From Oegoconia quadripuncta (lineage: Eukaryota > Arthropoda > Insecta > Lepidoptera > Autostichidae): a stretch of 64,000 nt of DNA. Numbering within the stretch: position 1 is the stretch's first letter; each line of letters begins with the position of its first letter. The stretch is taken from positions 8,736,657-8,800,656 of the forward strand of contig OX438757.1 in assembly GCA_949316235.1 (NCBI GenBank), read 5' to 3'. Both the position numbers and the translations under genes were made by a program. Positions 61,172 to 64,000 of this stretch are shown in pieces. The notes below the pieces were generated by a model that was given only the letters and a program-made list of their open reading frames with translations, was not told where the DNA came from and searched no databases.

Positions 61172-64000
61172 TCTAAGCGTTGCGATGATTGCTTTAAGAG
61201 TATGTTATAATTTCGTAGTTGCATATTTTCTCATTTAATAGCAAAATTTATCATTGTGACAAAAGCTGTGCACGTCACTACCTACCACTGTCGATCCTAG
61301 CTGGTAGATCCTATAAGAGTTACAATGGAAGGCATGAGGGGTGGGAGTGCATCTCATTCCTATATTTACTGAAGGTGTTAACATTTTTCATGCCATATCT
61401 CTGCTTCGTCTCTCATAAATAAATAAATATCCTTAGACATACACACAGCGCTATCTAGTTCCACAGTAAGCAACTATAGGCTTGTGTTGTGGATACCAGA
61501 TGGTTGATATAATACATAAATACATTTTTTTTGTAAATAAATACTTATTATAAATGAAAGCATCCATAACTCGGGTACCTACACATGTCCGTATTCATCA
61601 CACAAACATGCCCCTAGCGGGATTCGAACCCGCAACCTTTTGGTATACTGATCTTAGTTGCTAACCACTACACCAAACAGGTCGTCTATAAAGTCTCATG
61701 TCATCTAAAAGAGGTAGGTATTCCTTTATAGTCTCTTGGGTGATAGCGCTTTGTGCCCCCTGTCCTGTGCTAGATCGACCATGTCGACTTGGGAAATATT
61801 ATAGGGAAGTTATAAAAGTCAAGATAGTAGTAACCACTATAGAGGGCTACTTACTTGCTAACTTGATACCATAAGTTGAAAATTGAGAAAAGCCCTGAGA
61901 ACCTATGACTTATCTACGTAAAGTCATTCAGGTACACAAAGGAACTGCCTTAAAGGTTAAATATCTTTTAAACGGCTAAATTGATTTCCGTCAAACATGG
62001 CTAAGAACCATTTCTTCAGGCGTTTTGGCGCTACAGACAGACACGTACACTGACAAACTTGTAACATCTCTGTTTTTGCGTCGGGGGTTAACAAGAACCT
62101 CAGGTAATCTGGAAACCGGATCGTTATTGTGATTTGTAACCTTAACAATTGCATTATAAGATTTACAATTTATAAGCCTACCAAAGCCCATACGAAAATG
62201 AGTAAACTTTCGTAAAATACCATAATAGACGTCATAATGTAACGGAGGCACGCGATTAAAGTCGTGCAGTAATCGCGTGTACCTACTTCCACACACCGGC
62301 TCACACGGCGTACGCGCATCTTCAACGCCACACGTCGGTCGCAAAAACATCTCACTTGCTGTAAACACGTTACGTTAGCGATTACGGTCGTTGTTAACTC
62401 CACTATCCTACAGGAATATGCACTAAATATCGTAATGATCCATAAAGTAGTTTACTCTGAAATACAGCATCCCCAACTTTCAAATTTGCGGGCAAAACAC
62501 TGTCAAGTGATACCAATTAACCGTGATGATAAGAGAATCCGCAAACATTTAAATTAATAGTGATGATTTGTTTTTAAGTGATTGGAACTGGTTTTTAGAC
62601 CATTTCTCTTAGACCAATCTGAATGCTAAAAGTGTTAAATTTACATTTGTGATATTTTGGACTATTCTGCGTACCTACAGTTGTTTAGGAGCTGGAATCC
62701 TAACACCGATGTAGAAGCTTTGGTGAGTACAGCTACATAATAATTGGCACTTGTATAATCAATAAATCACTTGGCATCCAATATAATACCGTCAATTAAA
62801 TGCATTCGGAAGTACAACAGCACGCAATATCCATATTAGAGTGTTTCTTCCCTTAATGTTTTTGTGTCTAACGTTTTAACTTCCTTTTGCATTCAAGGAA
62901 TTTTGTGGGTTTCATGTAGCTAATAATGACTTGAGTTACTACGTCAAACTTTTAGATATCTTACAGTAATTATTTATCAACAATGGTATTATGGATCCCT
63001 GATATGAGATGTCATAATAGCATATGAGATCAATGAATGATTATACTTATACTATCACTAAGATGCGGTCAACCAGTAACCGACGAGCGTCATTTGATGA
63101 GAGTGGAAGCAGCAAAAGTAGTATGTCGGGATCGTTGCAAGTAGAAATCAATAGTCTCTTCCTTATACGCTGCCTTAGTTGTTGACTATAATTTTCATGT
63201 TTGAACACCGATGTCAACGAATACGTGATAGGCAGCAGCGTCTTTGGTGCAGCGTTCTCAACAAATCTGCGGATGGTAGAAGTCATTGTCACAAAGTTTG
63301 GATGTTTCTTTGTTTGTTGTTCAATCAGGGCGAAACGGATGAACGGATTTGGATGAAATTTGGTAAAAAGGTAGAATATACCCTGGATTAAGACGTAGGA
63401 TGTTTTTTATCCCGATAAAGTGAGTAGTTCCCGCGGGATAAACAAATTTCCGCCATAAAGTCATTCCACGCCGGCGAAGCCGCGGGAGGGTCTTCCCTCC
63501 TGTGTGATATAATAATGACCATAATAGAATAATGATCTGTCGCTAATGATAGTTGTTCCTGCATCGCATTTTCCTCCCGCGTTCCTATACATCTTGGTCC
63601 ACTGCCTGTCTACCTACTGAACAGGTAGGTATACCATCGCAGCTAGGTTCTGCCGCTGTGCAGAGATTACTTTTTAGGCTAAACTAGGATATAGAGATAA
63701 TTGAGATAATATAAGGATATAGGATAAGGTAGATATACCTAATATCCCTATATTATCTCAAGACGTTTTAGTGGAATGATGGATCTTGTAATTTTTTTCA
63801 TTTATATTGTATCTACTTATACATATAACGAACTAAAGAAAGATGCGAAAAAGCACAAAACATTCTTTCCTAAATTGTCCCTTACGGGAATCGAACTTGG
63901 GAACTGTCCGCTGCAGCCGAGGTCAGAAACTCATTTTAACATAAGTTGTTGTAGTCTTGGTTTGAAGCTTATTTATTAGATAATCAAATGAATATCTTAG
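61172..64000. other. No gene recognised; SINE and Helitron-like remnants
   Basis: 61420-61690 is a family E SINE (minus). 61950-62095 is a reversed family F piece. 63260-63500 is a Helitron-like copy (GGCGAAACGGATGAACGGAT, GGCGAAGCCGCGGGAGG). 63880-63930 has a reverse B-box-like ACGGGAATCGAACTTGG. 62270-62390 is GC-richer with short minus-strand frames but no recognisable domain. Confidence 0.5.
61420..61690 (-). mobile_element. tRNA-derived SINE (family E), full-length-like copy
   Basis: The same order as 23500-23769: tail ATAAATAAATATCC, GCGCTATCTAGTTCCACAGT, the ATGAATACGGACATGTG body (reverse), B box GGGTTCGAATCCCGC and the ACCTGTTTGGTGTAGTGG head. Confidence 0.85.

Noticed and set aside
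62170..62403. Minus-strand overlapping frames in a GC-richer patch
   Set aside because: Two frames are open at once, which points to composition rather than coding; no domain.

Overview
This is a eukaryotic, AT-rich and repeat-dense window, almost certainly from a moth or butterfly. The signs are introns with GT/AG borders, insect-type housekeeping proteins, tRNA-derived SINEs carrying B boxes of the GGTTCGAATCC type, jockey-like LINE tails, Helitron-like ends and many short inverted-repeat elements. It is a stretch of insect chromosome with three conserved genes, one unusual chimeric gene cluster and a thick layer of transposons.

Layout. 1-4070: 3' part of an apparently intact Ty3/gypsy retrotransposon (gag end, full pol, 3' LTR) with a textbook -1 frameshift site. 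4071-14600: repeats, an LTR/primer-binding-site fragment, a tRNA-headed SINE and a jockey-type LINE 3' end. 14617-15873 (minus): intronless Arp3. 16000-22500: repeats, a cluster of AGCATGCT palindromes and foldback elements. 22908-27658 (minus): four-exon LEPROT/VPS55-family gene. About 600 bp away and divergent, 28256 onward (plus): a gene whose first two exons are a diverged copy of the start of RPB5, spliced in frame onto a tandem array of zeste-type Myb/SANT-like modules (29897-43324). 43481-47519: a decayed pogo/Tigger-type transposon. 50213: an orphan THAP first exon. 50864-58978 (plus): complete six-exon RPB5 (RPABC1), the parent of the duplicated exons at 28256. 59521-61171: a very long near-perfect inverted repeat around a mariner/Tc-type transposase C-terminus. 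61172-64000: SINE and Helitron-like remnants.

Main result. The RPB5 5' flank, exon 1 and exon 2 (with the same phase-2 splice donor) are duplicated about 22.5 kb upstream of RPB5. The copy continues by canonical splice sites into a repeated cassette: SANT-N exon, SANT-C exon, acidic Ser/Asp/Gln-rich exon. The frame stays open through ten exons. It then meets a stop caused by an exact 16-bp tandem duplication in the acidic exon of module 3. Module 4 and a further acidic exon follow downstream. This looks like a lineage-specific chimeric gene built from a polymerase subunit promoter and N-terminus plus an amplified DNA-binding domain. I could not test this against transcripts or databases.
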